The notes beneath the pieces are model-generated. The model worked only from the letters and a program-made list of their open reading frames with translations. It ran no database searches and was not told the DNA's origin. From Pseudoalteromonas caenipelagi (GTDB lineage Bacteria > Pseudomonadota > Gammaproteobacteria > Enterobacterales > Alteromonadaceae), in assembly GCF_013140855.1 (NCBI RefSeq), contig NZ_JABBPG010000001.1:248001-312000 (forward strand): a stretch of DNA of 64,000 nucleotides, in the 5' to 3' direction. This document shows, piece by piece, positions 1 to 8,942 of this stretch. The first letter of the stretch is position 1; every line of letters starts with the position of its first letter. The position numbers and the translations under genes are program-made.

Positions 1-15
1 CGACGATTTACTTGC

Positions 16-1236
16 TTAAGATGCACATTTTTCGGTGCGTTTGTTGTTATTAACTACTAAATGCAACCCAATGAATGCGACGATTAAAATAATTGGGAAG
101 ATCAGTAGATTTTGTAATACAGCCTGTCCGGCTAAAATTTCAATTTGTTCAGCGCTTGCACCACTTGCCTTTGCCGATGAACGGGCAGCGTCTATCCAAC
201 TACCAATTACAGGGTTCCAGATGCTCATAGCAAACATGCCAGCACCGCCCATCAATGACATACCCAGCGCTCCTGACTTTGGAATGTATTCAGCAACGCA
301 ACCAAGCATGGTCGGCCAAAAGTAGGTAACGCCTAGTGCAAATAGCATAGCTGCCAGATAAATCATGCTGCCCTTGGCTTGACTCATCATAAAAATACCT
401 AAGCTTGCACAAATGGCAGAACCAAGTAACACACCGCTAGGATTAAGCTTATGAACAATTGGACCCGCAAAGAATCGGCCAACAGCCATTAAGCCGGTGA
501 TTAAGGCTAATACCACCATAGGAGAAGCCCCTGAAGAACCTAAAATTCGCTCAATCCATTGTTGTGTACCAAACTCAGTAGTTGCGGTGAACGTCATACA
601 CACAATTAAAAAGATGTATAACGGCGTGAATAAGTTGCGAATATTACTGGTGGTTGAGTGAGTACGGATATCAAAACGAGGAAACTGAGCTTTAATTAGC
701 ATAGCGCCATAAATAACAGTTGGAACTAAAATTAATGCCACTTGCCACTGCCAATTTAGGCCCGCTCCCGACATAACGTTAGAAGCAAGTGCGCCAATCA
801 CAATGCCACCTGGAAACCAAACATGAAAACGGTTTAGCATTGTGGTGGTATTTTTAGGATACATTTCTGCAATCAGTGGATTACAGCCAGCTTCAACAGA
901 GCCGTTAGCAAAACCAATCAAAAAGGTAGAAACTAATAAGCCCCAGAAGCCATCGGCAGTAATAGTAAAAATCAGACCAAGTAAATGACAGATAAACGCT
1001 AACACCACTAATTTTTTAGCACCAATAGCGTTATAAATAATACCGCCGACCATAGTTGCAACGGGAAAGCCCAAAAATGCCATAGCATTCACCCAACCAA
1101 GTTCGGTGTCGGTTAAACCAAATTCGCTGCCAAGTTGACCTAAAATACCAGCACGGATAGCAAAGGTCATAGAGGTCACAATCAGTGCTATACAACAAAG
1201 CCGAAAGACTATGCGGTTATAATTATTGTTGTCCAT
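16..1236 (-). CDS. MFS transporter (sugar or sugar-derivative importer)
   Basis: A 406-residue protein made almost entirely of hydrophobic helices, the normal length for a 12-helix major facilitator. It is predicted to sit in the inner membrane. An AGGA ribosome binding site lies 8 bases before the ATG. It is the last gene of a minus-strand operon after a TIM-barrel isomerase/epimerase (26-base gap) and a Gfo/Idh/MocA oxidoreductase. That context suggests import of a sugar, polyol or sugar derivative processed by those two enzymes. The substrate cannot be read from the sequence. The family is clear; the substrate is inference. Confidence 0.85.
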   Translation of the reverse strand: MDNNNYNRIVFRLCCIALIVTSMTFAIRAGILGQLGSEFGLTDTELGWVNAMAFLGFPVATMVGGIIYNAIGAKKLVVLAFICHLLGLIFTITADGFWGLLVSTFLIGFANGSVEAGCNPLIAEMYPKNTTTMLNRFHVWFPGGIVIGALASNVMSGAGLNWQWQVALILVPTVIYGAMLIKAQFPRFDIRTHSTTSNIRNLFTPLYIFLIVCMTFTATTEFGTQQWIERILGSSGASPMVVLALITGLMAVGRFFAGPIVHKLNPSGVLLGSAICASLGIFMMSQAKGSMIYLAAMLFALGVTYFWPTMLGCVAEYIPKSGALGMSLMGGAGMFAMSIWNPVIGSWIDAARSSAKASGASAEQIEILAGQAVLQNLLIFPIILIVAFIGLHLVVNNNKRTEKCAS

Positions 1237-1261
1237 ATTGTGTGTCCTATCGTTATCGGTT

Positions 1262-2314
1262 TTATAAACCTAAAATTCGATTATTACGCACAGTGTTTGT
1301 TGTGCCACTGGCAAAATCGTCAAAGGCTTTGTCCGTTGGGTTTATTATGTGAGCTTTAATAAACTCAGCACCTTCTGTTGCTCCATCTTCAGGGTGCTTT
1401 AAGCAGCATTCCCATTCAAGTACAGCCCAACCATCAAAACCATATTGAGTTAACTTGCTGAAAATCTGCTTAAAATCAACTTGCCCATCTCCTAAAGAGC
1501 GAAAACGCCCTGGTCGGTCTTGCCAGTTTTGAAAACCGCCATATACCCCTGAGCGGCCATTGGCGATAAATTCGGCATCTTTGACATGAAAGGCTTTAAT
1601 GTGCGAATGATAGATATCGATAAACGCTAAATAGTCGAGCTGTTGCAATACGAAGTGGCTCGGATCATAAAGAATATTAACGCGCGGGTGATTATCTGTT
1701 GCCGCTAAAAAGCGCTCAAACGTCACGCCATCATGAAGATCTTCACCCGGATGCAATTCATAACACACATCCACACCATGCTCGTCAAAGCAATCCAAAA
1801 TCGGTAACCAACGATTGGCAAGTTTGCTAAAGCCTTGCTCAACAAGCCCGTGTGGGCGTTGTGGCCATGGGTAAAAGGTATGCCATAAAAATGACCCCGA
1901 AAAAGTCGCATGGGTTGTTAAACCAAGGTTCTTGCTTGCTTTTGCTGCCAGCATCAGCTGCTCAGTTGCCCATTTTGTACGTGCTGCAGGATTACCTTTT
2001 ACATGCTCTGCGGCAAAGTTATCGAACATTTCATCATATGCAGGGTGTACAGCAATTAACTGGCCTTGCAAATGGGTTGATAGCTCTGAAATTGTAAGTC
2101 CATACTCGGTGGCAATACCAGTGACTTCATCGCAGTATTGCTGACTTTGGGCTGCTTTTTCTAAATCGAAAATTTCGGGGTTAGAGGTTGGTACTTGAAT
2201 TGCTTTGTAACCTAAACCGCTTGCCCACTCACATAAGCCACGAAGGCTATTAAAGGGGGCTTCTTTAGAAATAAACTGCGCCAAAAAAATTGCTGGACCT
2301 TTGATTTTATTCAT
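1262..2314 (-). CDS. Sugar phosphate isomerase/epimerase family (xylose isomerase-like TIM barrel)
   Basis: A 350-residue cytoplasmic protein of the AP-endonuclease-2-like TIM-barrel family that includes xylose isomerase-like and hydroxypyruvate isomerase-like enzymes. Metal-ligand-type motifs are visible: CYELHPGED near residue 195, LYDPSHF near residue 225, HVKDAEF near residue 250, and a C-terminal VLEWECC. It lies 6 bases after the Gfo/Idh/MocA gene and 26 before the MFS gene, so the three are almost certainly cotranscribed. Pairing with a Gfo/Idh oxidoreductase is typical of catabolism through keto-sugar or inositol-like intermediates. The exact reaction is not determined. Confidence 0.85.
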   Translation of the reverse strand: MNKIKGPAIFLAQFISKEAPFNSLRGLCEWASGLGYKAIQVPTSNPEIFDLEKAAQSQQYCDEVTGIATEYGLTISELSTHLQGQLIAVHPAYDEMFDNFAAEHVKGNPAARTKWATEQLMLAAKASKNLGLTTHATFSGSFLWHTFYPWPQRPHGLVEQGFSKLANRWLPILDCFDEHGVDVCYELHPGEDLHDGVTFERFLAATDNHPRVNILYDPSHFVLQQLDYLAFIDIYHSHIKAFHVKDAEFIANGRSGVYGGFQNWQDRPGRFRSLGDGQVDFKQIFSKLTQYGFDGWAVLEWECCLKHPEDGATEGAEFIKAHIINPTDKAFDDFASGTTNTVRNNRILGL

Positions 2315-2320
2315 TCTTTA

Positions 2321-3481
2321 TTATCCAACCTGTAATTTTTGCCACTTGATGTCTTGCTTTGATGAAGCAACTACGTGCTCAATAAATGCCATACCACGCA
2401 TAGCTTCATTGATGCCAGGTACATCAAATGATGAGTTTGTTACGTGGTCGCCTTGTTTAAATGCGTGAATTTGCGCAGCAAAATTGCGGTAAATATTAGC
2501 AAATGCTTCAAGGTAGCCTTCTGGGTGACCTGCAGGAGCTCGCAGTGCGTTTTGTGTGTCAGGGTGTAATTCACCCACACCGGCTCTGAGTAAAATAGAC
2601 GGTTGGTTGTGACCACGCAGCCATAAACTATTAGGCTCAAGCTGTGACCATTCAAGGCTTGCCTTGTCGCCGTAAATGCGTAGCCGTAAGTTGTTTTCAT
2701 CGCCTATTGCGATTTGGCTTGCCAGTAAAACACCTTTACAGCCATTATTGAATCTAAGTAGCACGGTACCATCATCATCAAGGGACCGACCATCAACGAC
2801 ATGGTTTAAATCAGCACAAAGCTCTGTAATTTCGAGGCCAGCAACATACTCGGCTAAGTTAGCCGCATGCACACCTATGTCGCCCATACAGCAGCTAATA
2901 CCAGACTTACTCGTATCTAAACGCCAACTTGCTTGTTTTGAACCTTCGTCTTCACTGTGAGATAACCAGCCTTGGGTGTACTCTACAATCACTTTGCGAA
3001 TCGTGCCAAGCTCACTGGCTTTAACGCGGTGTTTAGCTTCTTTTATCATGGGGTAACCCGTGTAAGTGTGGGTTAAACCGTATAAAACTTGCTGCTTTGC
3101 AATGATGGCTTGTAATTGTTTTGCTTCTGCAAGTGTTAGCGTTGCCGGTTTATCTGATAACACATGAATACCATGTTCAAGTGCCATTTTGGCCACGGGA
3201 AAATGCAAATGGTTTGGTGTTACAATTGCCACAAAGTCGATACGCTCATCAGTAGGTAATTTTGCCTCTGCGGAAAATAAGCTTTGGTAACTGTCGTAGC
3301 AACGACTGCTATCTAGCCCCAGTAATTCGCCGGTTGCTTTACACTTATTAGCATCTGAACTAAATGCGCCTGCAACAAGCTCTATCATTCCGTCTAATCG
3401 CGCTGCAATACGATGAATAGCGCCAATGAAAGCACCTTCGCCACCGCCAACCATCGCCATGCGGATTTTAGCTTTGCTCAT
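2321..3481 (-). CDS. Gfo/Idh/MocA family NAD(P)-dependent oxidoreductase
   Basis: A 386-residue enzyme with an N-terminal Rossmann fold (glycine-rich MVGGGEGAFIG at residues 10-20) and the family's lysine motif in the form SDKPATLTLAEA near residue 155, followed by the C-terminal substrate domain. Members oxidise or reduce sugars and polyols with NAD(P). A good AGGAG lies upstream of the ATG. It is the first gene of the operon and is divergent from an AraC-type regulator 162 bases away, which is the likely local regulator. The glycine motif departs from plain GxGxxG, as in a subgroup of this family. Confidence 0.88.
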   Translation of the reverse strand: MSKAKIRMAMVGGGEGAFIGAIHRIAARLDGMIELVAGAFSSDANKCKATGELLGLDSSRCYDSYQSLFSAEAKLPTDERIDFVAIVTPNHLHFPVAKMALEHGIHVLSDKPATLTLAEAKQLQAIIAKQQVLYGLTHTYTGYPMIKEAKHRVKASELGTIRKVIVEYTQGWLSHSEDEGSKQASWRLDTSKSGISCCMGDIGVHAANLAEYVAGLEITELCADLNHVVDGRSLDDDGTVLLRFNNGCKGVLLASQIAIGDENNLRLRIYGDKASLEWSQLEPNSLWLRGHNQPSILLRAGVGELHPDTQNALRAPAGHPEGYLEAFANIYRNFAAQIHAFKQGDHVTNSSFDVPGINEAMRGMAFIEHVVASSKQDIKWQKLQVG

Positions 3482-3643
3482 ATTAAGCGCTCCTAATTTA
3501 AATAGCGTTAGCTACTTTTAATATCATGATGTTGATAATAGGAAAGCTTGAGCAACAAGTGATAATAAAAATTCGGTTGGCAATGCAACAAAATCGGCGT
3601 TTAAAATATATGTGGCTATTCGGGATAGAGACAAAATCAAGCA

Positions 3644-4369
3644 ATGGATATACATGAAATAATAAAAAAATCAGGTGTAAATCAGCTGATTGCTGCATTT
3701 GATTTACTGCCAGATATTCTCTTTTGGGTAAAAGACACCGATAGTAGAATCTTGCATTGTAATCAACATTTTATTGAGCATCAGGGTTATAAAACCCTAG
3801 AGCAAATTTTGTTAAAAACAGACTTTGATTTTTCGCCAAAACACTTAGCGTTTCAGTACGTCAATGATGATAAGCGAGTGATGGAAGGCTTCATAGTGAC
3901 TGACCGTTTAGAGCTTAATCAAACCCAACAAGGTGAGCTTGGTTGGTTTTCAACATCAAAGCATGCTTTAAAAGATCACGATGGTAATGTTATTGGCACT
4001 TATGGTGTGACTCGGCACTTACAAAAAACCTCAAAAGCGCTTTCTCATGTACGTGCTGTTGAAGAGCCTGTGAAGTTTATTCGTGAGCATTATCATCGTC
4101 AGATCAGTATTGATGAATTGGCGGAGCTTGCACACTTGTCGGTGAGTGCCTTAGAGCGTCGCTTTAAAAAGCACTTGGCGAAAACGCCAAATCAGTTTAT
4201 CAATGAAGTCCGTCTCGAAAATGCCCGCAAGCTACTGATTGAAACACAGCTACCGATTTCACAAGTTGCTTATCAATGCGGATTTTCTGAACCGAGTTAC
4301 TTCAGCAAACAATTTCGGCGTCTGTTTGGTGAAGTTCCGTCACAAATGCGCTCACAACTCGGTTATTAA
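3644..4369 (+). CDS. AraC family regulator with N-terminal PAS domain
   Basis: A 241-residue protein. Residues about 17-130 form a PAS-type sensor (DILFWVKDTDSRILHCN, ending in GNVIGTYGVTRHLQK). Residues about 140-240 are an AraC/XylS helix-turn-helix pair (ISIDELAELAHLSVSALERR, and the second helix ending CGFSEPSYFSKQFRRLFG). It is divergent from the MFS/isomerase/oxidoreductase operon and probably regulates it. A PAS domain replaces the usual cupin-like arabinose-binding domain, so the signal may be a small ligand or redox cue. Domain calls are secure; the target is inferred from position. Confidence 0.88.
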   Translation: MDIHEIIKKSGVNQLIAAFDLLPDILFWVKDTDSRILHCNQHFIEHQGYKTLEQILLKTDFDFSPKHLAFQYVNDDKRVMEGFIVTDRLELNQTQQGELGWFSTSKHALKDHDGNVIGTYGVTRHLQKTSKALSHVRAVEEPVKFIREHYHRQISIDELAELAHLSVSALERRFKKHLAKTPNQFINEVRLENARKLLIETQLPISQVAYQCGFSEPSYFSKQFRRLFGEVPSQMRSQLGY

Positions 4370-4784
4370 CTAGTCTCTCTAACCATTAGAATCCCCTTTT
4401 TTTGCCCTTGGGCAAGAGTTAAACGCGCTTAACTTGCATCATATAACCAAGGAGTATGGCTGCTCCAATGCCTCCCATCAAGGAGACTATTTCAATTCTA
4501 AGTTTAATGAGTGCACGATGGGATTATCACGGAAGTGTCAAATCAGTTTGTCAGGTACCCGTTATTTTCTTTGTTCGTCACGCATTGTTGGACGGTGAGA
4601 TAGGCTTACAGGTAATCGCCGAGGTAGGGTAGAAGATCACTTGTTGTTTTTAGCACGGTGTTTTGTGTTGATGTCTGTGCCTATACGGTGATGAGTCGTC
4701 ACTCTCACAGTCTAATCAGGACAAATAACAGTTGGATTTTGCTCCTGTGTCGCTTATCTTAATCAAGTTATATTTGCCCTATGT
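4370..4784 (+). other. 415-base gap: inverted repeat, weak small ORF, attC-like segment
   Basis: No securely coding gene. Near its left end an imperfect inverted repeat (4412-4437, arms GCAAGAGTTAA and TTAACTTGC) could terminate the upstream regulator gene. A 58-codon reading frame (4456-4632) and an attC-like segment (from 4726) are described separately. Several small stem-capable pieces (for example GGAG..CTCC at 4451-4466) are present, but no riboswitch class was recognised. Confidence 0.5.
4456..4632 (+). CDS. Possible 58-residue protein (weak)
   Basis: An open frame of 58 codons. AAGGAG ends one base before the first ATG, which is too close for normal use, and 13 bases before a second in-frame ATG at 4468. 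The residue mix (for example PVIFFVRHALLDGEIG) looks protein-like, but no family was recognised. If the attC-like site at 4726-4796 is real, this frame is where a cassette gene would lie. A chance frame is equally likely. Confidence 0.25.
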   Translation: MAAPMPPIKETISILSLMSARWDYHGSVKSVCQVPVIFFVRHALLDGEIGLQVIAEVG

Positions 4785-4796
4785 TTGGGCGTTAGC
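4726..4796 (+). other. Integron attC-like sequence A
   Basis: A 71-base segment beginning TAACAGTT and ending GCCCTATGTTTGGGCGTTAGC with the gene start just beyond, the arrangement seen at gene-cassette boundaries. A second sequence with the same ends and 73-base length lies at 59712-59784 on the other strand. The 21-base right ends of the two match at about 18 positions. The stem core is short and no integron integrase is in the window, so this is a resemblance and not a proven site. Confidence 0.35.
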
Positions 4797-4817
4797 GGTA
4801 AAAGGGGAGTTCGAACT

Positions 4818-5477
4818 TTGATATCTCAACTGCCAAAGTGGGTAGAACTTGGCGCCTTCATTTTAGCTTTCATTGCTGGTTGTGTTAATGCAATCGGTTT
4901 ACTCGGCTTTGAACACCAGTCGGTGTCTCATCTTTCAGGAACAGCAACTCTGCTTGGTATTGAGTTATTAAGTCATTCGCTTCAAAAAATACTACACCTT
5001 ATCGGCATTTTAGTTTCATTTTTAGTGGGTGCATCAATATCAGGCTTTTTACTGCATGGCTCTACACTAAAATTAGGTAGACATTACGATACAGCTCTTT
5101 TCGTTGAGTGTGTTATGTTGTGTTTATCATCATGGCTTTTATTTTCAGGCTCGTTTTATGGCCATTTCTTTGCTTCAGCAGCATGTGGCCTTCAAAATGC
5201 TCTGGCTACAACATATAGCGGTGCAATTATCAGAACAACTCATGTCACAGGCATTTTTACAGATCTTGGTATAATGTTGGGGTCTATTTTTAGAGGAGAG
5301 CCTCTTGATAGACGAAAGGCCTCGCTATTCTTATTTATAATATTTGGGTTTGTTTTAGGTGGCACAGCTGGCGTGTTATTTTACACCGAGTTTTTATTCA
5401 AAGCCTTGTTTATTCCTGCGGCTTTATGTCTGGTTTTGGCGGTTATCTATCGCGTGTATACTAAAAGTCACAGCTAG
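4818..5477 (+). CDS. DUF1275/YoaK family membrane protein
   Basis: A 219-residue integral membrane protein with about six hydrophobic segments. The motif CGLQNALATTYSGAIIRTTHVTG near residues 125-146 is characteristic of the YoaK/DUF1275 family, whose function is unknown. A TTG at 4818 is chosen as the start because GGGGAG lies 8 bases upstream; an earlier in-frame TTG at 4785 falls inside the attC-like end and has no binding site. The gene is followed by a strong terminator, so it is probably monocistronic. Its location right after an attC-like end raises the possibility of cassette-type acquisition. Confidence 0.8.
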   Translation: MISQLPKWVELGAFILAFIAGCVNAIGLLGFEHQSVSHLSGTATLLGIELLSHSLQKILHLIGILVSFLVGASISGFLLHGSTLKLGRHYDTALFVECVMLCLSSWLLFSGSFYGHFFASAACGLQNALATTYSGAIIRTTHVTGIFTDLGIMLGSIFRGEPLDRRKASLFLFIIFGFVLGGTAGVLFYTEFLFKALFIPAALCLVLAVIYRVYTKSHS

Positions 5478-5496
5478 CAAGCGCATTGAATAACAA

Positions 5497-5528
5497 AGCA
5501 CTCAAATTTAAGTCTTTGAGTGCTATTT
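5497..5528 (+). terminator. Rho-independent terminator
   Basis: A perfect 10-bp stem (AGCACTCAAA / TTTGAGTGCT) with an 8-base loop followed by ATTTC, 20 bases after the DUF1275 gene. Confidence 0.75.
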
Positions 5529-5821
5529 CACACTTCTTAGAGCAAAATGCTTTTTGGCAAACATAAATTGAGTTTCAGACAATAATCGCTCATTCACTAT
5601 TCTCAAATATAAATGGTCTGTCCAGCGATGAACGTCGCACGTAACCACATGATATAAAATTGATTTATTTAAATCCGCCCCGATGTGATGTCTTAAAACG
5701 GGACATTTTTTTAATAAAACCCTGGATTGTATACAATATATAATATATAAATATAGCGAGGTTATTCGAAAACTCGAAACGCTTCGATATATGCACATAA
5801 TTAATAACAAGAGAGAAATCA
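5529..5821 (+). promoter_or_regulatory. Upstream region of the TonB receptor with a 12-bp palindrome
   Basis: Non-coding, very AT-rich near 5726-5756. It holds the perfect 12-bp palindrome ATTGTATACAAT at 5726-5737, about 85 bases before the receptor start. The core TTGTATACAA resembles operators of GntR-family (FCD-type) repressors. A minus-strand open frame across this region has no support. The operator assignment is inference from the palindrome alone. Confidence 0.4.
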
Positions 5822-8530
5822 ATGAAAACGACATTTCTGGGGTTGGATCAAAAAGCATACAGTCGTTCACTAATAGCATTGGCTGTTGGTACAGCATTTT
5901 CTGGATCTTTCTGCGTGGCGGCAGATGAAACCGAAGTAAAAAAAGTGCCTGAGCGCATTCAAATCACAGGTTCACGCATTAAACGTATTGATATGGAAGG
6001 CGCAGCGCCAATCACAACTATCAGTGCTGAAGATTTGCAAAATGCAGGTTTTGCGACCGTAGGAGATGCACTACGTAATTCAAATTTAAACTCTTTTGGC
6101 TCTTGGGGCGGTGGCTCAAATAATGGCTGGGGATCGCAATCTACCGTTCAACTCAAAGGCTCTGATGTTCAACATACTTTGGTATTGCTAGATGGCACAA
6201 GAATGGCAAAATCCCCCGTACTCAATGGTGGTGCTGCAAACTTAAATACAATACCGATGGCAGCTGTGGATCGCATCGAAGTATTAATGGACGGTGCGTC
6301 GGCGATTTACGGCGCTGATGCAATCGCAGGCGTTGTTAATATTATTCTTAAAAAAAATCTGGATGGATTACAAATTGGTGGTCGCCTAGACAGACCGACG
6401 CAAGCGGGTGGCGATTCAAGTAACTTTTATGTCAGCGGTGGCCTTGAAAGTAGTAAAGGGAATGTTGTATTTAGTTTTGAACATTATGAAAAGCAAGTGA
6501 TCTTGAACTCTGAACGCTGGTATACAAGCCCATTTGTTGTAGAAGGCGGGGATCCGAACGATATTCAAGACTGGGTAAACATATCACCTACGGGCCGGGT
6601 ATTAAAACAAGGTGCTGCAGGTGGCTGGATGTGGGAGCATCCATTTGCGAATGAATCAGATTGTGCGAGTGTCTACGGTGATAAGTTTGTAGGTGTTCTT
6701 GAAGATAGTGACTACCCAGGTGACACTTTATGTGGTTACGACTACACCAAAGCCTCGGCAATTTCTACGTCACAAAAGCGTGATAATGCACTTGTTAATT
6801 ATAATTACCAGATTAACGACAGTTTGAAGTTTGTTGCTCGTACATATTGGGCAAAAAATGAAACGATGGATATATCCGCACCAGTACCTGCGAGCATTAA
6901 GGTCCCAAATGGTCTGCCTGCTTACACAACAGATGAAGGCATAGAGCTCAAGGAGCTAAAAGCAGACCCAGATGCAGGTATAGGTTATCGTTTTGATACA
7001 GCTGGACAGCGACTTGCGGAACACCATGACACTGTCTTTGACTATTTGGTGGGTTTAGAAGGTGAAGAAGATAATTTTAACTGGAATGTATCTTATACCT
7101 ATAACAAATATACAAACTTTACCTGGGGAACGGGTTACTTGCTAGATGGCGCACAAAATGACTTAGTTGGTAGTTGGGATGAGGAAACTAACCGCTTTGT
7201 TGGCTGGGACCCTAGAGATCCAAACTCTGAGTTGCCCTTAGGTGCAGCTGCAAACTATGATAAACGCATGGTATCAACCCAACGAGAAGTACAAGCTGGT
7301 ATAGGCTTTGACTTGTTTGAACTTGCAGGTGGCAGCGTAGGGTTTTACTTTAATGCAAGCTACAGAGAAGAAGCCCTAGATTCAAAGGTAGATGCGTTAG
7401 CAGAAGCTGGTCTTATCCTTGGTGGTAACGGTGGATCTGGCGGAGCGGGCGACCGTGATATTTCAGCACTGTCTTTTGAAACTGTATTACCTGTTCTTGA
7501 CAACTTAGAATTAAACTTAGCGGGGCGATATGATGACTACTCTGATTTTGGCAGCACGTTTAACCCTCAGATAGCAGTACGTTATAACCCTATCGAGGAA
7601 GTCGTTGTACGCGCTTCTTTTGGTACTGGTTTTAGAGCACCGACTTTATCTGACTTATACAAGGGAACAACCGAAGGGTTTATTAGTTTAATTAACTACC
7701 CACTTTGCCAATCTAAGGGCGAAGATATTGATTCATGTACCACCAAAGAAACCGCACCAGTGCGCTCTGGCGGTAACTTAAAACTAGGGCCAGAAGAATC
7801 AGAGTCTGTTAACTTAGGTTTAGTGTGGGATATTTCGGATAACTTTGATGTGTCGGTTGATTACTGGCGCTTAGATACTGAAAACCTGATTGATAACATC
7901 GACAACGATGAATTACTTAAAGCCCAGGCAAAGTTAAACCAGGCGGCCGCAGGTCAGTCGGTTTCGAGCGTGTATCCAAATACGCATGTTGCTATTTTGC
8001 CCAATGGCCGTATTGATTACCTCATCAACACCACGGTTAATATCGGCCAAAGTGAACGCGAAGGTCTAGATATTAAATTTAATACCAATCATGAAACAGA
8101 CTTTGGCAGCTTTAAGTCAGGCTTCGCTATTTCTAAAATGTTGAAATATAAGTGGACTGAAATTGATGGTGGCGTAAGAAGTTTGACCGACAACCAAGGT
8201 GGTACAGAAGGTCTACCTGACTTACGTATTAACGCAAGTTTGGACTACAGCATTGATGCGCACTCACTAAATTACTTCGCAAATTACATTGATAGCCAAA
8301 TTACAGATGTTTATGTAGATAATAGCGACAGCGTATTCTTTGAAGTAGGCTCTGTTATTTATCATAACTTAAAATATTCGTACAACACGCCTTGGAACAG
8401 TGTTATCAATGTTGGTGTGACGAACCTAACTAATGAAGAGCCAAGGTTTAATAAAAGCGGTAATTATGACCGTGACTTATATGACACACGAGGGCGCACT
8501 TATTATGTAAGCTTCAAGCAATCATTTTAA
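5822..8530 (+). CDS. TonB-dependent outer-membrane receptor
   Basis: A 902-residue protein with an N-terminal signal peptide (hydrophobic stretch SLIALAVGTAFSGSFCVAA, cleavage near residue 34). A TonB-dependent plug follows, with ITGSRIKR near residue 48 and the region around GADAIAGVVNII near residue 165. The rest is a long beta-barrel with the usual GFRAPTLSDLYKG motif near residue 605 and a C-terminal aromatic strand (YYVSFKQSF). Such receptors import siderophores, vitamins, peptides or glycans using TonB energy. No neighbouring enzyme reveals the substrate. GAGAG precedes the ATG, and a strong terminator follows. Confidence 0.92.
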   Translation: MKTTFLGLDQKAYSRSLIALAVGTAFSGSFCVAADETEVKKVPERIQITGSRIKRIDMEGAAPITTISAEDLQNAGFATVGDALRNSNLNSFGSWGGGSNNGWGSQSTVQLKGSDVQHTLVLLDGTRMAKSPVLNGGAANLNTIPMAAVDRIEVLMDGASAIYGADAIAGVVNIILKKNLDGLQIGGRLDRPTQAGGDSSNFYVSGGLESSKGNVVFSFEHYEKQVILNSERWYTSPFVVEGGDPNDIQDWVNISPTGRVLKQGAAGGWMWEHPFANESDCASVYGDKFVGVLEDSDYPGDTLCGYDYTKASAISTSQKRDNALVNYNYQINDSLKFVARTYWAKNETMDISAPVPASIKVPNGLPAYTTDEGIELKELKADPDAGIGYRFDTAGQRLAEHHDTVFDYLVGLEGEEDNFNWNVSYTYNKYTNFTWGTGYLLDGAQNDLVGSWDEETNRFVGWDPRDPNSELPLGAAANYDKRMVSTQREVQAGIGFDLFELAGGSVGFYFNASYREEALDSKVDALAEAGLILGGNGGSGGAGDRDISALSFETVLPVLDNLELNLAGRYDDYSDFGSTFNPQIAVRYNPIEEVVVRASFGTGFRAPTLSDLYKGTTEGFISLINYPLCQSKGEDIDSCTTKETAPVRSGGNLKLGPEESESVNLGLVWDISDNFDVSVDYWRLDTENLIDNIDNDELLKAQAKLNQAAAGQSVSSVYPNTHVAILPNGRIDYLINTTVNIGQSEREGLDIKFNTNHETDFGSFKSGFAISKMLKYKWTEIDGGVRSLTDNQGGTEGLPDLRINASLDYSIDAHSLNYFANYIDSQITDVYVDNSDSVFFEVGSVIYHNLKYSYNTPWNSVINVGVTNLTNEEPRFNKSGNYDRDLYDTRGRTYYVSFKQSF

Positions 8531-8543
8531 GTTGTCTTATTAA

Positions 8544-8579
8544 AAAAAGCCTCAAGTTATCTTTAATTTGAGGCTTTTT
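8544..8579 (+). terminator. Rho-independent terminator
   Basis: A 12-bp stem, AAAAAGCCTCAA paired with TTTGAGGCTTTTT, followed by a T run, directly after the TonB receptor gene. Confidence 0.85.
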
Positions 8580-8807
8580 CAATTATATTCAATTTCGTAA
8601 TATGGTATTGGCACGACTTATAATTCAACGTCATCCGAGCAGCTTTACGCCTTTCATGACAGTAAAGGAAGCGAGCTTAATTCACTAGGCATTTCAACTC
8701 ATTCGCTAATAGCGGTTTATACGCAACGGCTCTGGTTTTGCTTGTCAGATTTCTTAAGATACAGGCTACACTTTATAGGTAGAGTAGACAAATAGAGGAT
8801 ACACTCT

Positions 8808-8936
8808 ATGCCAATAAAATCAGGGCCCAAACGAAAAAACAATGATGGAACTCCAGATAAAAGACAACGCGTAACAAAAGAGAATAAAAATAAGCACAAA
8901 AAGCTAAAAGAGCACAAACATGAAAAAGGGGACTGA
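8808..8936 (+). CDS. Small very basic protein (42 residues)
   Basis: A 42-codon frame with a good ribosome binding site (AGAGGA, 8 bases before the ATG) and a terminator 7 bases after the stop. About 40% of residues are Lys or Arg (it starts MPIKSGPKRKNNDGTPDKR and ends with a run of K, H and E). There is no cysteine or hydrophobic segment, so it is probably disordered and could bind nucleic acid. The long minus-strand frame over the same bases is phenylalanine/leucine-rich, as expected opposite a lysine-rich gene. No family was recognised. Confidence 0.5.
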   Translation: MPIKSGPKRKNNDGTPDKRQRVTKENKNKHKKLKEHKHEKGD

Positions 8937-8942
8937 AATAAA

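Noticed and set aside
4370..4784. Possible riboswitch leader (M-box or yybP-ykoY type) before the YoaK-like gene
   Set aside because: Short hairpins are present, but none of the conserved core sequences of those classes could be found.
5523..5897. Minus-strand open frame of 124 codons upstream of the first TonB receptor
   Set aside because: It overlaps the receptor start and its promoter, has no ribosome binding site and no recognisable protein character.
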